From Eubacteriales bacterium (GTDB taxonomy: Bacteria > Bacillota > Clostridia > Oscillospirales > Oscillospiraceae): 44,021 bases of DNA. The notes below the pieces were generated by a model. It did no database searches. It worked only from the letters and a program-made list of their open reading frames with translations, and was not told the origin of the DNA. Below, piece by piece: positions 26,531-34,046 of the stretch. Position 1 is the stretch's first letter; each line of letters begins with the position of its first letter. The translations under genes and the position numbers were made by a program. The DNA lies in NCBI GenBank assembly GCA_030529655.1, contig JAUMWJ010000014.1, positions 1 through 44,021 of the forward strand, written 5' to 3'.

Positions 26531-27838
26531 ATGAGTAACAAACCCACACCAAAAGCGATCGCTCTGCTGCCGATTGCTGTATTTCTGGTCCTGTATCTGG
26601 GCCTTGGCATCGTATTTGAGTATGTACTGAAGCTGGAAATGGGCTTCTATCAGATTCCCATTGTGGTAGCTTTCCTCGTCGCCATTTTAGTGGCCTGTCT
26701 GCAAAATTCCGCTGTCAAATTTGACGGCAAGCTGGAGCTGATGGCCAGGGGCGTTGGCGACAAGAACATCATGACCATGATCCTGATTTTCCTGGTGGCC
26801 GGTATCTTTGTCGGCGTGACCGGTCGTTCCAGCGCCGAAGCTGCCGCCTACTTCCTTTTGAGCGTGGCGCCTGCCAAGCTGGCTGTGGCTGTGCTGTTTG
26901 TGGTGGCCTGCTTCGTATCTGTTGCCATGGGTACCAGCGTGGGCACCATCACGCTGCTGGTTCCCATTGCCGTACCGGTGGCCGCCGGCTCCGGTTTCTC
27001 ACTGCCTCTGTGCGTGGCTGCCGTGATGGGCGGTGCCATGTTCGGCGATAACCTGAGCTTTATCTCCGACACCACCATTGCTGCCTGCTCTACCCAGGGC
27101 TGCGAGATGAAGGATAAGTTCCGCGCCAACTTTAAGATCGCACTGCCTGCCGCACTGGCAACGCTGGCGCTGATCCTGGTGATCTCCCTGCAGGCAGATG
27201 TGGTCGGTGTGCCTACCGGCGATCACAAGCTGCTGATCCCCTACATTCTGGTGCTGATCGGCGGTATTGTGGGTCTGAATGTGTTTGTGGTGCTGCTCAT
27301 CGGCGTTGTGACCGGTGCTATCATCACGCTGGCCACCGGTCAGGTGACCGCCTTTGAGTTGCTGGGCAATATGGGCGGCGGCGTGAGCGGTATGTTTGAA
27401 ACCATTATGGTCACCATTCTGGTGTCCGCTCTGTGCGGTATGATCCGTGCCTACGGCGGCTTCGAGAGTCTGCTGGCTTTCATTCGCCGCGTCTTTCAGG
27501 GCAAACGCGGCGGTCAGTTGGGTATCGGTCTGCTGGTGGGGTTAATGGACGTTGCCACTGCCAACAACACGGTGGCTATTGTGATGGCCGGCCCTATTGC
27601 CAAAGAAGTCAGCGAGGAATATAGCATTGATGCCAAGAAGTCCGCTTCTCTGCTGGACACCTTCTCCTGCGTCTTTCAGGGCATTATCCCCTACGGCGCA
27701 CAGATGCTGGTGGCGATCTCTGCCTGTACCACCCTGGGCTACTCCATTTCCGCCTTCGAGATCATCCCCCTGCTGTTCTATCCGTTCCTGCTGTGCCTGA
27801 GCAGTTTGCTGTTTATTGCATTTGACAAGAAAAAGTAA
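26531..27838 (+). CDS. NhaC-family Na+/H+ antiporter-like transporter
   Basis: A 435-residue membrane protein with about 11-12 hydrophobic helices. Family marks include VAMGTSVGTITLLVPIAVP (about 133-153) and GGAMFGDNLSFISDTTIAACSTQGCEMKDKF (about 170-200), the conserved GDNLSxxSDTT block of NhaC antiporters. The C-terminal half has LVGLMDVATANNTVAIVMAGP. NhaC members exchange Na+ for H+ or carry organic ions such as malate/lactate or amino acids. Placement 30 bases after cysE, with no terminator between, suggests a role in cysteine, serine or thiol transport, but this is inference. Ribosome site AAAGGAG. Confidence 0.88.
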   Translation: MSNKPTPKAIALLPIAVFLVLYLGLGIVFEYVLKLEMGFYQIPIVVAFLVAILVACLQNSAVKFDGKLELMARGVGDKNIMTMILIFLVAGIFVGVTGRSSAEAAAYFLLSVAPAKLAVAVLFVVACFVSVAMGTSVGTITLLVPIAVPVAAGSGFSLPLCVAAVMGGAMFGDNLSFISDTTIAACSTQGCEMKDKFRANFKIALPAALATLALILVISLQADVVGVPTGDHKLLIPYILVLIGGIVGLNVFVVLLIGVVTGAIITLATGQVTAFELLGNMGGGVSGMFETIMVTILVSALCGMIRAYGGFESLLAFIRRVFQGKRGGQLGIGLLVGLMDVATANNTVAIVMAGPIAKEVSEEYSIDAKKSASLLDTFSCVFQGIIPYGAQMLVAISACTTLGYSISAFEIIPLLFYPFLLCLSSLLFIAFDKKK

Positions 27839-27843
27839 ACCGG

Positions 27844-27869
27844 AAAAGGCTGCCTTAGGGCAGCCTTTT
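27844..27869 (+). terminator. Terminator of the cysK-cysE-nhaC-like operon
   Basis: AAAAGGCTGCC (27844-27854) / GGCAGCCTTTT (27859-27869), four-base loop; the A-run and T-run make it usable in both directions, including by the converging small gene. Confidence 0.92.
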
Positions 27870-28082
27870 CTATTCTTCCCGCTCAAGGTCATATTTGTCT
27901 ATACGAATGTTCTGCCACTTCTTCGGCAATCCGTGCCCGATCAGGGGAAACAGGTTTTCCGTATGACTTGTGGGCTGAATGTTATACGTGCCGTATTGAT
28001 TTACCAGATCGAAGCAGCTTTGGGGAATACCGTTGTATTCATGGACATCCGGCGTGGCATCGTGGGGAAAGCCTTTTTTCAT
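27870..28082 (-). CDS. Conserved 70-residue protein, function unknown
   Basis: A hydrophilic 70-residue protein: MKKGFPHDATPDVHEYNG, then IPQSCFDLVNQYGTYNIQPT, then HTENLFPLIGHGLPKKW and a charged tail ending LEREE. There is no signal peptide or membrane segment. The frame extends 36 codons upstream, but GGGAGGTG lies just before the ATG at 28082, so that start is chosen. Short proteins with this HDATPDVHEY...PQSCFDLVN...YGTYxIQPT pattern seem familiar from Clostridia, from memory only. It is divergent from spoIIID across 115 bases, so a sporulation link is possible. Confidence 0.75.
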   Translation of the reverse strand: MKKGFPHDATPDVHEYNGIPQSCFDLVNQYGTYNIQPTSHTENLFPLIGHGLPKKWQNIRIDKYDLEREE

Positions 28083-28149
28083 CGTATCACCTCCCACCCG
28101 GTAGTATGCCCGCAAAAACGGTACTTTTTCGGTAACGACAGGCATATGT

Positions 28150-28168
28150 ATGTACTGCTGAAGTACAT
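28150..28168. promoter_or_regulatory. Inverted repeat between the 70-residue gene and spoIIID
   Basis: ATGTACT (28150-28156), five bases, AGTACAT (28162-28168), 30 bases before the spoIIID start. It may be an operator; no clear sigma-E promoter was recognised in this 115-base gap. Confidence 0.4.
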
Positions 28169-28197
28169 CTTGGGAGTGGTGAGCTATCAAAGGAAAT

Positions 28198-28434
28198 ATG
28201 GAAGAACGGGCTTGTGAATTGGCCCTTTACCTGATAGAAAACCGCACGACTGTTCGTGCCGCCGCCAAAAAATTTGGCATTAGTAAGTCTACCGTACATA
28301 AGGATCTGTCAGAGCGTTTGCCGCTATACAACCGGGGTCTGTATTTGCAGGTGAAGGAAATTTTAGAGGAGAACAAGGCACAGCGGCATATTCGCGGCGG
28401 CATGGCAACACGGCGCAAATACAAAGGGGAATAA
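28198..28434 (+). CDS. spoIIID: Sporulation transcriptional regulator SpoIIID
   Basis: A 78-residue helix-turn-helix protein of the mother-cell stage of sporulation, which switches many sigma-E genes on or off and helps start sigma-K synthesis. The HTH core TVRAAAKKFGISKSTVHKDLSERLPLYN and the basic C-terminal segment VKEILEENKAQRHIRGGMATRRKYK match SpoIIID of Bacillus closely. It is slightly shorter than the Bacillus protein (93 residues). Ribosome site AAAGGAAA. In Bacillus spoIIID is next to mbl; here an mreB/mbl gene lies 3.7 kb further on, with the P-type ATPase and DUF2461 genes between. Confidence 0.96.
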   Translation: MEERACELALYLIENRTTVRAAAKKFGISKSTVHKDLSERLPLYNRGLYLQVKEILEENKAQRHIRGGMATRRKYKGE

Positions 28435-28436
28435 GA

Positions 28437-28477
28437 AAGGGCGCATGACGGGAATGTTCTTCCTGTCGTGCGCCCTT
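28437..28477 (-). terminator. Long hairpin between spoIIID and the converging ATPase gene
   Basis: AAGGGCGCATGACGGGAA / TTCCTGTCGTGCGCCCTT (18 pairs, two of them wobble), five-base loop. The T-rich tail is on the minus strand, so it mainly ends the ATPase transcript; it may also serve spoIIID. Confidence 0.75.
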
Positions 28478-28499
28478 AATCTGTTGAAGATACGCCTTC

Positions 28500-31145
28500 T
28501 TATTTGCGTTTGGAAGCGGCGCGCTGACACGCCTTGACGAGTTCCACAATGGGAATCACCAGCACAGCCAGACCCAGCGCGATGAGATACTCCTTGAAGC
28601 TGACGGGAGTAAACCCGAAAGCGCCTGCCATAAACGGCACCTCCAGGACCACTGTTGCCAACAGCAATGAACCGAACATGGCAAGCCACAGCACCTTATT
28701 ATGGCTCGGCAGCGCAAAAACACTCTTGCGCTGGGAGCGCATATTAAAGCTATGGAAAATCTCGCACATATTCATGGTCAAAAATGCCATGGTCATGCCG
28801 TCGGGAGAAATCCCCTTGGGCATTTCAAAATATCCCACCTCCATACAATGGCCGATTATATAAGACGCCAGCGTGATGACGGTAATCAGCAGTCCCTGAT
28901 AGGCAATATCCCAGCCCAGTCCGCCGGCAAATATGCCGTCCTTACTGTCGCGGGGCGGACGGTTCATGATGTCCGGTTCTTCCTTTTCCAATCCCAGCGC
29001 CAGCGCAGGGAAACAGTCGGTGATAAGGTTGATGAACAGCAAATGCACCGGATTAAGCAGTGTAAAGCCCAACAGCGTGGCAAAAAACACGCCCAGCACT
29101 TCGCTCATATTAGACGCCAGCAGAAATTGAATGGCCTTGCGGATATTATCATAAATGCGGCGGCCTTCCCCCACAGCATGAACAATGGTGGCAAAGTTAT
29201 CATCCGCCAGCACCATGTCCGCCACATTTTTGGTGACATCCGTGCCGGTGATACCCATACCAATGCCTATATCAGCGGATTTAATGGATGGCGCATCGTT
29301 GACGCCGTCGCCGGTCATGGCGGTAATGGCGCCCTTGCGCCGCCATGCGTTGACGATCCGCACCTTATGCTCCGGCTGTACGCGCGCATAGACGCCCAGC
29401 TTCTCCACAGCGGCATCCAGCTCCTCATCGCTCAGCGCATCCAATGCGCTGCCGGTCACGGCCTGTGACGCATCCTCGATGATACCCAGCTCCTTGGCTA
29501 TGGCCACGGCGGTATCCTTATGGTCGCCGGTGATCATCACAGGGCGAACCCCGGCGTTGCGGCACTCCACGATGGCATCCTTTACCTCAGGACGCACCGG
29601 GTCGATCATACCTGTCAGCCCGATGAAGCACAACTTCTGTTCCAGTACCTCCGGCTCGATCTTATCGGGCAGACTGTCACCCCACAGACGCTGGGCTGCC
29701 GCCAGCACGCGCAATGCCTTATCCGCCATCGCCTTATTGGATACCAGAATCTCGGTGCGTTTTTCCTCGGTCATGGGCAGTATCGCGCCCTTTTCCTCAT
29801 AATGCGTACAGCGCTTGAGCACTTCATCGGGAGCGCCCTTGGTATACTGGATAAACCCATTGTCCATCCGATGGACGGTGGACATCATCTTGCGTGAGGA
29901 GTCAAACGGCGCTTCCGCCACACGGGGCTGTTGTTCTTCCAGACGGTGCTTAGGCAGGTTACAGGAAGTGCCGAAATTCACCAACGCCGCTTCCGTGGGC
30001 TCACCGTCCGCCACGCCGTTCTCCTTCAAATTGGCATCGTTGCAAAGTGTCATAGCCGTCGCAAGGAGCTGCGTTTCGCCGATATGCTCCACCACGGTCA
30101 TTTTATTCTGCGTCAGTGTTCCCGTCTTATCCGAGCAGATGACCTGCGTACAGCCCAAGGTCTCCACGGCTGTCAGGCGGCGGATAACGGCATTGTGACG
30201 GCTCATTTTGGTCACGCCGATGGACAGCACCACCGTGACCACAGTGGCAAGTCCCTCGGGAATGGCGGCAACTGCCAGAGAAACCGCCACCATAAAGGTC
30301 TTGAGAATCCCCTCCAGCGAAAAATCGCGGGCAACGATCAGGTCAAACACAAAGATGAATACGCAGATCGCCAGCACCAGTTTGCTCAGCGTTTTACCCA
30401 ACTCTGTCAGCCGCTTCTGCAAAGGGGTCTGCTCATCGGCAGCACCGGCCAACACGCCGGCGATCTTACCCATCTCGGTGTCCATGCCGGTGCGTGTCAC
30501 CACGGCACGGCCGCGGCCATAGACCACGGTGGAACCCATGTAGCACATATTCCTGCGGTCACCCAGAGATACTTCCTGCTCCGCATCCATGCCCAGCACT
30601 TCTATCGCCTTATTCACGGGTACACTCTCGCCGGTCAGCGCCGCTTCCTCGATCTTCATGGAGGCACTTTCCACAATGCGTCCATCCGCAGGCACGGCAT
30701 CGCCGGCCTCCAGAATCACTATATCGCCGGGTACCAGTTCGTCGCTGTGCAGCGTGACCTGTTTGCCGTCACGCATGACCTTGCAGGTGGCGGCGGTCAT
30801 GGTTTGCAGCGCTTCAATAGCGGCCTCCGCCTTGCTCTCCTGCACAACGCCCAGCACCGCATTGAGCAATACCACCAGCAGGATAATAAACACCTCGGCA
30901 AAGCTCTCGTGAGAGAGGAAGTTGGTCACGGCAGACACCGCAGCCGCCGCCAGCAGGATCAGCAGCATAGGGTCTTTCAACTGCTCCAAAAAGCGTTGGA
31001 AAACCGTCGGTTTCTCTGCTTCTTTCAGTTTATTGGCGCCGTATTTGCCACGGCGTTTCTCCGCCTCCGCGGTACTCAGGCCCATTGGCGAGGTTTCCCA
31101 CGCAGTCATGACCTCCTGGGCGGAGCGACTATACTCCCTGTCCAT
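28500..31145 (-). CDS. P-type cation-transporting ATPase, type IIA/PMCA-like (Ca2+ and/or Mn2+ export)
   Basis: An 881-residue membrane pump. The actuator has TGES (LTGESVPV). Helix M4 carries AIPEGLATVV. The phosphorylated Asp is in CSDKTGTLTQNKM near residue 338. The nucleotide domain has TKGAPDEVL and TGDHKDTA, the hinge is TGDGVNDAPS, and M5-M6 includes NPVHLLFINLITDCFPALALGLE with the N...D metal ligands of Ca2+ pumps. The frame starts 16 codons earlier, but AAAAAGGAG lies before the ATG at 31145. A yybP-ykoY riboswitch in its leader shows Mn2+-dependent expression. Like L. lactis YoaB, which is behind the same riboswitch, it may therefore expel Mn2+ as well as, or instead of, Ca2+. Confidence 0.95.
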   Translation of the reverse strand: MDREYSRSAQEVMTAWETSPMGLSTAEAEKRRGKYGANKLKEAEKPTVFQRFLEQLKDPMLLILLAAAAVSAVTNFLSHESFAEVFIILLVVLLNAVLGVVQESKAEAAIEALQTMTAATCKVMRDGKQVTLHSDELVPGDIVILEAGDAVPADGRIVESASMKIEEAALTGESVPVNKAIEVLGMDAEQEVSLGDRRNMCYMGSTVVYGRGRAVVTRTGMDTEMGKIAGVLAGAADEQTPLQKRLTELGKTLSKLVLAICVFIFVFDLIVARDFSLEGILKTFMVAVSLAVAAIPEGLATVVTVVLSIGVTKMSRHNAVIRRLTAVETLGCTQVICSDKTGTLTQNKMTVVEHIGETQLLATAMTLCNDANLKENGVADGEPTEAALVNFGTSCNLPKHRLEEQQPRVAEAPFDSSRKMMSTVHRMDNGFIQYTKGAPDEVLKRCTHYEEKGAILPMTEEKRTEILVSNKAMADKALRVLAAAQRLWGDSLPDKIEPEVLEQKLCFIGLTGMIDPVRPEVKDAIVECRNAGVRPVMITGDHKDTAVAIAKELGIIEDASQAVTGSALDALSDEELDAAVEKLGVYARVQPEHKVRIVNAWRRKGAITAMTGDGVNDAPSIKSADIGIGMGITGTDVTKNVADMVLADDNFATIVHAVGEGRRIYDNIRKAIQFLLASNMSEVLGVFFATLLGFTLLNPVHLLFINLITDCFPALALGLEKEEPDIMNRPPRDSKDGIFAGGLGWDIAYQGLLITVITLASYIIGHCMEVGYFEMPKGISPDGMTMAFLTMNMCEIFHSFNMRSQRKSVFALPSHNKVLWLAMFGSLLLATVVLEVPFMAGAFGFTPVSFKEYLIALGLAVLVIPIVELVKACQRAASKRK

Positions 31146-31178
31146 GTTATATTCTCCTTTTTGTTTGTTTTTACAAGC

Positions 31179-31220
31179 AAAAAACTCATACACAGACCCT
31201 TTGCGGCTCTATGTATGAGT
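31179..31220 (-). terminator. Riboswitch-controlled terminator in the ATPase leader
   Basis: Reading leftward: ACTCATACATAGA (31208-31220) pairs with the complementary strand at 31184-31196 with one mismatch, then six T. The left arm is also the 3' strand of the aptamer's P1 helix, so terminator and metal-bound aptamer exclude each other. Confidence 0.9.
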
Positions 31221-31315
31221 CTCATTCTTTCAAAGCATCCCGGGCGCAAGCGCCGTTCTGACGAGTATGCTTCGTGCCGATATGCTCATCGGCGCGGAAT
31301 TACTCCCTCAATACA
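31212..31315 (-). ncRNA. yybP-ykoY manganese riboswitch aptamer
   Basis: Reading leftward from 31315: P1 5' strand TGTATTGAG, then GGGAGTA, hairpin P2 GCCGAT/ATCGGC, P3 CGAAGCAT/ATGCTTTG enclosing the conserved TCGTCA, hairpin P4 GGCGC/GCGCC and CGG, then GAGAC and the P1 3' strand CTCATACA. Order and conserved loop bases agree with the published Mn2+-binding yybP-ykoY aptamer. Because P1 competes with the terminator, Mn2+ should switch the ATPase on. Confidence 0.92.
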
Positions 31316-31324
31316 GGTAATTAT

Positions 31325-31353
31325 TTTATATCGCATGCAGCAACACTTGTCAA
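31325..31353 (-). promoter_or_regulatory. Promoter of the riboswitch-ATPase transcript
   Basis: Reading leftward: TTGACA (31348-31353), 17-base spacer, TATAAA (31325-31330). The start point falls at the first bases of the aptamer. The -35 lies about ten bases past the DUF2461 stop. Confidence 0.88.
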
Positions 31354-31362
31354 GGGGATTTT

Positions 31363-32034
31363 TTACTCAGACAAGGAATGGCACAGCGCGGCAAAATAAC
31401 GATAAAACGGCACCAGCATACGAAAACCGTCGATTACATCGTCCGCTAATTCCGCTGTGAAGATCCGTTCATCCAACGGCGAGCACTCATGGCGCAAGGC
31501 AATGGACTTTTTTTGATACCACGGACGCAGCAGTTCGCTTACCTGCCCCTTGGAACGGGCATATTCCGCCCCATCCAGCGCAAAAACATTCTGCCTGTTA
31601 AATCCGCGCACCAGCTTTGAAAGCTCCTCAGGATGGGCGTCAATACGCTTGCGGTAATGTTCCATCAGCGCCGCCTTGGGGCTCCAGAACCCCAACCCAT
31701 AGCTATAATAGTCCGGCGCGATCTCGAACCAGAAGGTAGGGCGGCCGGTCCAGTCCTGATCGCCGGTGCGGATACAGAACCAGAGGTGATCCTTATAAGG
31801 GCCGTTGCCATGCAGCCGTCTGGCATCGCGGTAAATACGCGACACCTTCACCATCAGCGGTTCATCAGGCAGCATCTCATGCAATGCCTCATACACCTGC
31901 TCCGCCAAGTCCTTGGTGGGCTGCAGCAGCGCCCGCTGATAGATCTCCTTACGAGGCAAGAACCAACTGCGCTCGTTATTAAAACGGATGCCCCACATAA
32001 AATCCACAGCTTCCTGGGTATAACCTGTAAACAT
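31363..32034 (-). CDS. DUF2461 domain protein
   Basis: A 223-residue protein of the DUF2461 (TIGR02453) family, found in bacteria and fungi, function unknown. Typical features are the start FTGYTQEAVDFMWGIRFNNERSWF, the central RIYRDARR...GPYKDHLWFCIR and FWFEIAPDYYSYGLGFW, and a C-terminal helical part. Length is normal. Ribosome site AAAGGAGAG. It lies between the mreB terminator and the riboswitch promoter. No promoter of its own was clearly seen; readthrough from mreB is possible. Confidence 0.9.
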   Translation of the reverse strand: MFTGYTQEAVDFMWGIRFNNERSWFLPRKEIYQRALLQPTKDLAEQVYEALHEMLPDEPLMVKVSRIYRDARRLHGNGPYKDHLWFCIRTGDQDWTGRPTFWFEIAPDYYSYGLGFWSPKAALMEHYRKRIDAHPEELSKLVRGFNRQNVFALDGAEYARSKGQVSELLRPWYQKKSIALRHECSPLDERIFTAELADDVIDGFRMLVPFYRYFAALCHSLSE

Positions 32035-32091
32035 GGTATCTCTCCTTTGATTCGGGTGCTCTTTTTGCTGTTTCCCCCATGCGTTTGCAAG

Positions 32092-32126
32092 AAAAAGCGA
32101 ACAGTTTTTTTACTGTCCGCTTTTTT
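32092..32126 (-). terminator. Terminator of mreB/mbl
   Basis: AAGCGAACAGT (32095-32105) / ACTGTCCGCTT (32112-32122); the single mismatch becomes a G-U pair in the minus-strand RNA. The A-run on the left gives the T-tail on that strand. Confidence 0.88.
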
Positions 32127-32131
32127 ATCTG

Positions 32132-33163
32132 TTAGTTCATCTGTTTGCGGCGGCTCAGATTCACGGTGCCGTCCTGCATATCGTTGAGGGAATCCAAGCT
32201 CTTGCCGGTACCCTCTGCCACGCAGGAGATGGCATCCTCTGCCACGATGGTATGAATTCCTGTGCGTGCCTCGATCAGCTTGTCGAAGCCATCCACCAAG
32301 CTACCGCCGCCGGTCATTACAATGCCGTTATTGGAGATATCTGCCACCAGTTCGGGAGGCGTGCGCTCCAGCACACCGTGGATCGCTTCCAGAATACGCT
32401 CCACCGGTTCTTCAAATGCTTCCATCATCTCCGTGGAGGAAATCGCCAGCGTCTTGGGCAGGCCGGTCATCAGGCAGCGGCCCTTGATCTCAATGGAGAT
32501 TTCTTCTTCCTTGGGATACACACAGCCGATCTGCATTTTCATCAATTCAGCCGTGCGCTCACCGATGAGAATATTGTGTTTACGGCGCATATACTTAACA
32601 ATGGCTTCGTTGAACTGGTCACCGGCCACCTTGATGGAGGCGGACTCCACCACGCCGCTGAGAGAAATGACCGCAATATCGGACGTACCGCCGCCGATGT
32701 CCACCACCATATGTCCGTCGGGCTTGGCAATATCAATGCCGGCACCGATGGCAGCAGCCACCGGCTCCTCGATGAGATACACGCGACGGGCACCGGCCTG
32801 CACACCCGCATCCACCACGGCACGCTCCTCCACCTCGGTAATGCCGGAGGGAACGCAGATGATGACACGGGGCTTGAATAGCTGGAATCCGCCGGCCACC
32901 TTGTGAATAAACTCCTTGAGCATGCGCTCGGTCATGTCATAGTCGGAGATCACGCCCTCACGTAAGGGACGAATCGCCACGATGTTGCCCGGCGTACGAC
33001 CCAGCATCGCCTGGGCTTCTGCGCCGACCTTCAGCAATTTTCCGCTGTTCTTATCAATCGCCACCACGGACGGCTCGTTCAGCACAACGCCCTTGCCTTT
33101 TACGTAAACCAGTACCGATGCGGTACCCAAGTCAATACCAATATCTTTTGCCAACGAACACAT
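32132..33163 (-). CDS. mbl: Rod-shape-determining actin homologue MreB/Mbl
   Basis: A 343-residue bacterial actin that forms membrane-bound filaments guiding lateral cell-wall synthesis. Visible are the nucleotide-binding GIDLGTASVLVY (phosphate 1), VVDIGGGTSDIAVISL (phosphate 2) and TGGGSLVDGFDKLIE (adenosine), with RPLREGVISDYD and LIEEPVAAAIGAG between. A GTG three codons upstream lies in the ribosome site GAGGTG, so the ATG at 33163 is chosen. mreC and mreD do not follow. Its neighbourhood to spoIIID suggests the Mbl-type paralogue, as in Bacillus where spoIIID and mbl are adjacent; sequence alone does not separate MreB, Mbl and MreBH safely. Confidence 0.93.
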   Translation of the reverse strand: MCSLAKDIGIDLGTASVLVYVKGKGVVLNEPSVVAIDKNSGKLLKVGAEAQAMLGRTPGNIVAIRPLREGVISDYDMTERMLKEFIHKVAGGFQLFKPRVIICVPSGITEVEERAVVDAGVQAGARRVYLIEEPVAAAIGAGIDIAKPDGHMVVDIGGGTSDIAVISLSGVVESASIKVAGDQFNEAIVKYMRRKHNILIGERTAELMKMQIGCVYPKEEEISIEIKGRCLMTGLPKTLAISSTEMMEAFEEPVERILEAIHGVLERTPPELVADISNNGIVMTGGGSLVDGFDKLIEARTGIHTIVAEDAISCVAEGTGKSLDSLNDMQDGTVNLSRRKQMN

Positions 33164-33237
33164 AAGCTGCACCTCATTTTTTATCTACTTTGTATCGTGC
33201 CACAGGCAGGCCACTGCCCGATCGTTCCTAATGAAAT

Positions 33238-33266
33238 ATTATACTAATGCTTTCGAGAATTTGCAA
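33238..33266 (-). promoter_or_regulatory. Promoter of mreB/mbl
   Basis: Reading leftward: TTGCAA (33261-33266), 17-base spacer, TATAAT (33238-33243). The leader is about 70 bases. The rest of 33164-33370 shows nothing further that I can name. Confidence 0.82.
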
Positions 33267-33370
33267 TAGTCTTTTCCAATTCGTCATGAAATGTTCATTC
33301 TTTTGTCACTTTTCTCTCCCTCCGGATAGTTCATTTTCGACTGCGGACGGAGAAAATATACCTGTCTTCT

Positions 33371-34042
33371 TCACTTCTTTTCCCGGCTCATTGCCAGCGT
33401 CAGGCACATTACCTCTGCCGCGCCGGCTTCTTTCAGCACGCGCACGCATTCACTTAATGTAGCGCCGGTAGTAAGAATGTCATCCACCAATAAAAGACGC
33501 TTGCCGCAAAACTGCTCTGTATTGACCGCTTCGTACACGCCCAATACATTGGCACGGCGCTGTTCCGCCGATTCCCGCGATGACTGGGGCGGATTATCGA
33601 CCACCTTTCGCAGCGTTTCAATGGGTGCCACATGCCAGTCCACACACAAGGCGGCTGTCAGATAGCGTGTTTGGTCATAGCCGCGTTTTTTCAGCCGTTT
33701 CTTGCTGACAGGCACCCAGGTAATGGCATCAAATGCACCGCTGTACTGCTCGGCGGCGCATTGCGCCATCAGCATACCAAAGCAGCTCAGGCCGCCCAGC
33801 TTTCCCTTGAACTTAAACTGCAAAATGGCATCACGAACCCGATCTTCGTAATAAAGAGGCGCGGAGCAATTTCCGAATGTGCCGGTTTGCAGGGCGTGTT
33901 CATCGGTAAAGGGCAGCGAATGGCGGCACTTCTCGCACAGCAAGTCCTTTCCTGCCGGTGCGCCGCAAAAGGGACAGCGGCGCGGAAAGAAAAAATCTAA
34001 AATGCCGCGCGACACTCTGTTCAGCTCATCGTTCAGTTTCAT
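33371..34042 (-). CDS. comF: ComF family protein (phosphoribosyltransferase-like, competence)
   Basis: A 223-residue protein with an N-terminal zinc finger (Cys23, Cys26, Cys36, Cys39 in CPFC...CEKC) and a C-terminal type I phosphoribosyltransferase fold with the PRPP motif LLLVDDILTTGATLSE (about 178-193). KKRLKKRGYDQTRYL in the middle is the family's basic RG(F/Y)NQ-like segment. ComF is needed for uptake or handling of transforming DNA in naturally competent bacteria and is also widely kept in others. The start ATG follows GGGGTG within the end region of recD2, four bases after its stop, so translational coupling is likely. Last gene of the repair cluster. Confidence 0.93.
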   Translation of the reverse strand: MKLNDELNRVSRGILDFFFPRRCPFCGAPAGKDLLCEKCRHSLPFTDEHALQTGTFGNCSAPLYYEDRVRDAILQFKFKGKLGGLSCFGMLMAQCAAEQYSGAFDAITWVPVSKKRLKKRGYDQTRYLTAALCVDWHVAPIETLRKVVDNPPQSSRESAEQRRANVLGVYEAVNTEQFCGKRLLLVDDILTTGATLSECVRVLKEAGAAEVMCLTLAMSREKK

Positions 34043-34046
34043 CTTG

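Noticed and set aside
29931..31460. 509-codon open frame opposite the P-type ATPase and its leader
   Set aside because: Crosses the riboswitch and promoter, and mirrors ATPase codons.
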